Assembly (NCBI GenBank): GCA_025449435.1 | Contig: JANWJO010000153.1 | Coordinates: 1-5,781, forward strand | DNA: 5,781 nt | Direction of reading: 5' to 3' | From: Chloroflexota bacterium | Lineage (GTDB): Bacteria > Chloroflexota > UBA4733 | Part shown: in pieces, positions 4,854-5,781 of the stretch | How positions within the stretch are numbered: position 1 is the first letter of the stretch | Layout of the letters: each line of letters opens with the position of its first letter | The notes under the pieces: generated by a model | The model's input: only the letters and a program-made list of their open reading frames with translations | Told to the model about the DNA's origin: nothing | The model's database searches: none | Made by a program: the position numbers and the translations under genes

Positions 4854-5781
4854 TTGCAGGCACAGCCGGTTCCACGCACCAAGGCCGGTACGCTGATCAC
4901 CAGCCAGCGCCGGGTGCGCACGCGCCTGCTGCTCAACCAGGCCAACCGCGTGCTGTTCTTCCTGTTTGTGGTCCTGTTCGTGGTGTTCTGCGTGGCGCCG
5001 TTCGCCTGGGCCATCATCACGTCGCTGAAGAGCAACGACGCTATCTACCGTTCACCCACCGATTACTGGCCCAACCCTATCGACTTTAGTAACTGGCTCA
5101 AGGTACTGACGCTGCAGCGGTTTATTCAATCGCTCATCAATAGCACCATCGTGGCGTCGGTCGCCACCGCGCTGTCGCTCGCTATCGGATCGATTTGCGC
5201 CTACGCCCTGGCCAGGTTGCGCTTCCCGGGCAAGAACCTCGTGCTCGCGATCATCCTGGCTGTGGCGATGTTCCCCGGCATCTCTATCGTGAGCCCGCTG
5301 TACCTGCAATTCCGCGATTGGGGCCTCATTAACAGCAAGCTGTCGCTCATCCTGCCCGATGTCACCTTCACGTTGCCGATCTGCATCTGGACCCTCAATG
5401 CCTTCTTCCGGGACCTGCCGCTGGAGCTCGAAGAAGCCGCCCGCGTGGACGGCTGTTCGCGCGCTGGGACGTTCGTGCGCATCGTCGCCCCTCTTGCTGC
5501 TCCCGGCGTCTTCACCACGGCGATCCTGCTGTTCATTTCTGCCTGGAACGAGTTTCTGTTCGCGCGCACGTTCATGAGCATCCAGTCCAACTACACAGCG
5601 CCGGTGGCGATTGCGCAGTTTGAAGGCGCCGACGTCGCCGCCGCCACGGCGTGGGGAGAGATTTCCGCTGCCGCCGTGGCCGTCACCCTGCCCCTGGTCG
5701 TGGGGGTTCGCGTCTTCCCGCGGCGGAGCGGCGCCGGTCTCCCGGCTGGCGCGGGCGAGGGCTCACGGCGCCGGGGGGTGG
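4854..5781 (+). CDS. Sugar ABC transporter permease, MalG/UgpE type (open at window end)
   Basis: The second pore subunit of the CUT1 importer, 309 codons visible with no stop. Membrane segments lie at about 33-57, 95-120, 127-150, 163-184, 216-236 and 266-286. The EAA loop L-E-E194-A-A-R-V-D-G200 with I210 and P213 is canonical, and the segment FPGISIVSPLYLQFRDWGLINSKL-like region at 140-163 fits MalG. The likely TTG start follows the preceding stop directly and has GGAGGT six bases upstream, so the two permeases are tightly coupled. The tail is odd: family members end in a pattern like QRxxVxGLTAGxVKG, whereas here residues 289-303 carry P, S, G, P, G and E at those sites and codon 304 (5763-5765) is TCA where a TGA stop would be expected. 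Up to residue 285 the assignment is secure; the true end is probably near 5765. Confidence 0.93.
   Translation, partial: MQAQPVPRTKAGTLITSQRRVRTRLLLNQANRVLFFLFVVLFVVFCVAPFAWAIITSLKSNDAIYRSPTDYWPNPIDFSNWLKVLTLQRFIQSLINSTIVASVATALSLAIGSICAYALARLRFPGKNLVLAIILAVAMFPGISIVSPLYLQFRDWGLINSKLSLILPDVTFTLPICIWTLNAFFRDLPLELEEAARVDGCSRAGTFVRIVAPLAAPGVFTTAILLFISAWNEFLFARTFMSIQSNYTAPVAIAQFEGADVAAATAWGEISAAAVAVTLPLVVGVRVFPRRSGAGLPAGAGEGSRRRGV

Overview
The window is GC-rich, clearly bacterial DNA with G/C-biased third codon positions. A Tat-type lipoprotein signal on a sugar-binding protein, a long Ala/Thr/Ser linker behind the lipobox, and an operon with no ABC ATPase of its own together suggest a free-living heterotroph. 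Chloroflexota is my best guess. This is inferred from protein style only, because the window holds no rRNA or other marker gene.

Layout from left to right. (1) Positions 20-802, minus strand: a phytanoyl-CoA dioxygenase (PhyH) family Fe(II)/2-oxoglutarate oxygenase whose metal motif reads H-G-G instead of the usual H-x-D/E. (2) Positions 803-970: a divergent promoter region with a 7-5-7 inverted repeat lying over a good -35 hexamer. (3) Positions 971-1237, plus strand: an 88-residue winged-helix protein, probably a small transcription regulator. (4) Positions 1238-1582: no gene, but strongly structured, with a terminator-like hairpin, a copy of a small palindromic repeat, a C7/G6 hairpin and a perfect 21-bp stem nested inside a second pair of arms. 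(5) Positions 1583-2038, minus strand: an Hsp20 small heat-shock protein. (6) Positions 2039-2458: a 420-base divergent control region with lower GC near hsp20, a palindrome over the likely hsp20 -10 box, a possible 17-codon ORF with its own ribosome binding site, three consecutive hairpins and an extended -10 promoter. (7) From 2459 to the window end, plus strand: a carbohydrate ABC importer operon (CUT1 type) encoding a substrate-binding lipoprotein, a MalF/UgpA-type permease and a MalG/UgpE-type permease. The last gene stays open at the window end.

The three importer genes form one unit. The lipoprotein captures a sugar, probably an oligosaccharide, outside the membrane and delivers it to the permease heterodimer. 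Both permeases carry the EAA loop that docks an ATPase, which must be encoded downstream or elsewhere. The other three genes are separate transcription units. An exact 12-base match (CTTGACGAGCGC) in front of both the winged-helix gene and the importer operon is the only sequence hint linking the regulator to the transporter.

I see no clear new biological system here. The points most worth a second look are the non-canonical metal site of the PhyH protein, the structured intergenic regions with their nested hairpin and dispersed palindrome, the leader of the importer operon, and the last 75 bases, where the permease tail departs from its family in a way that looks like sequence error.
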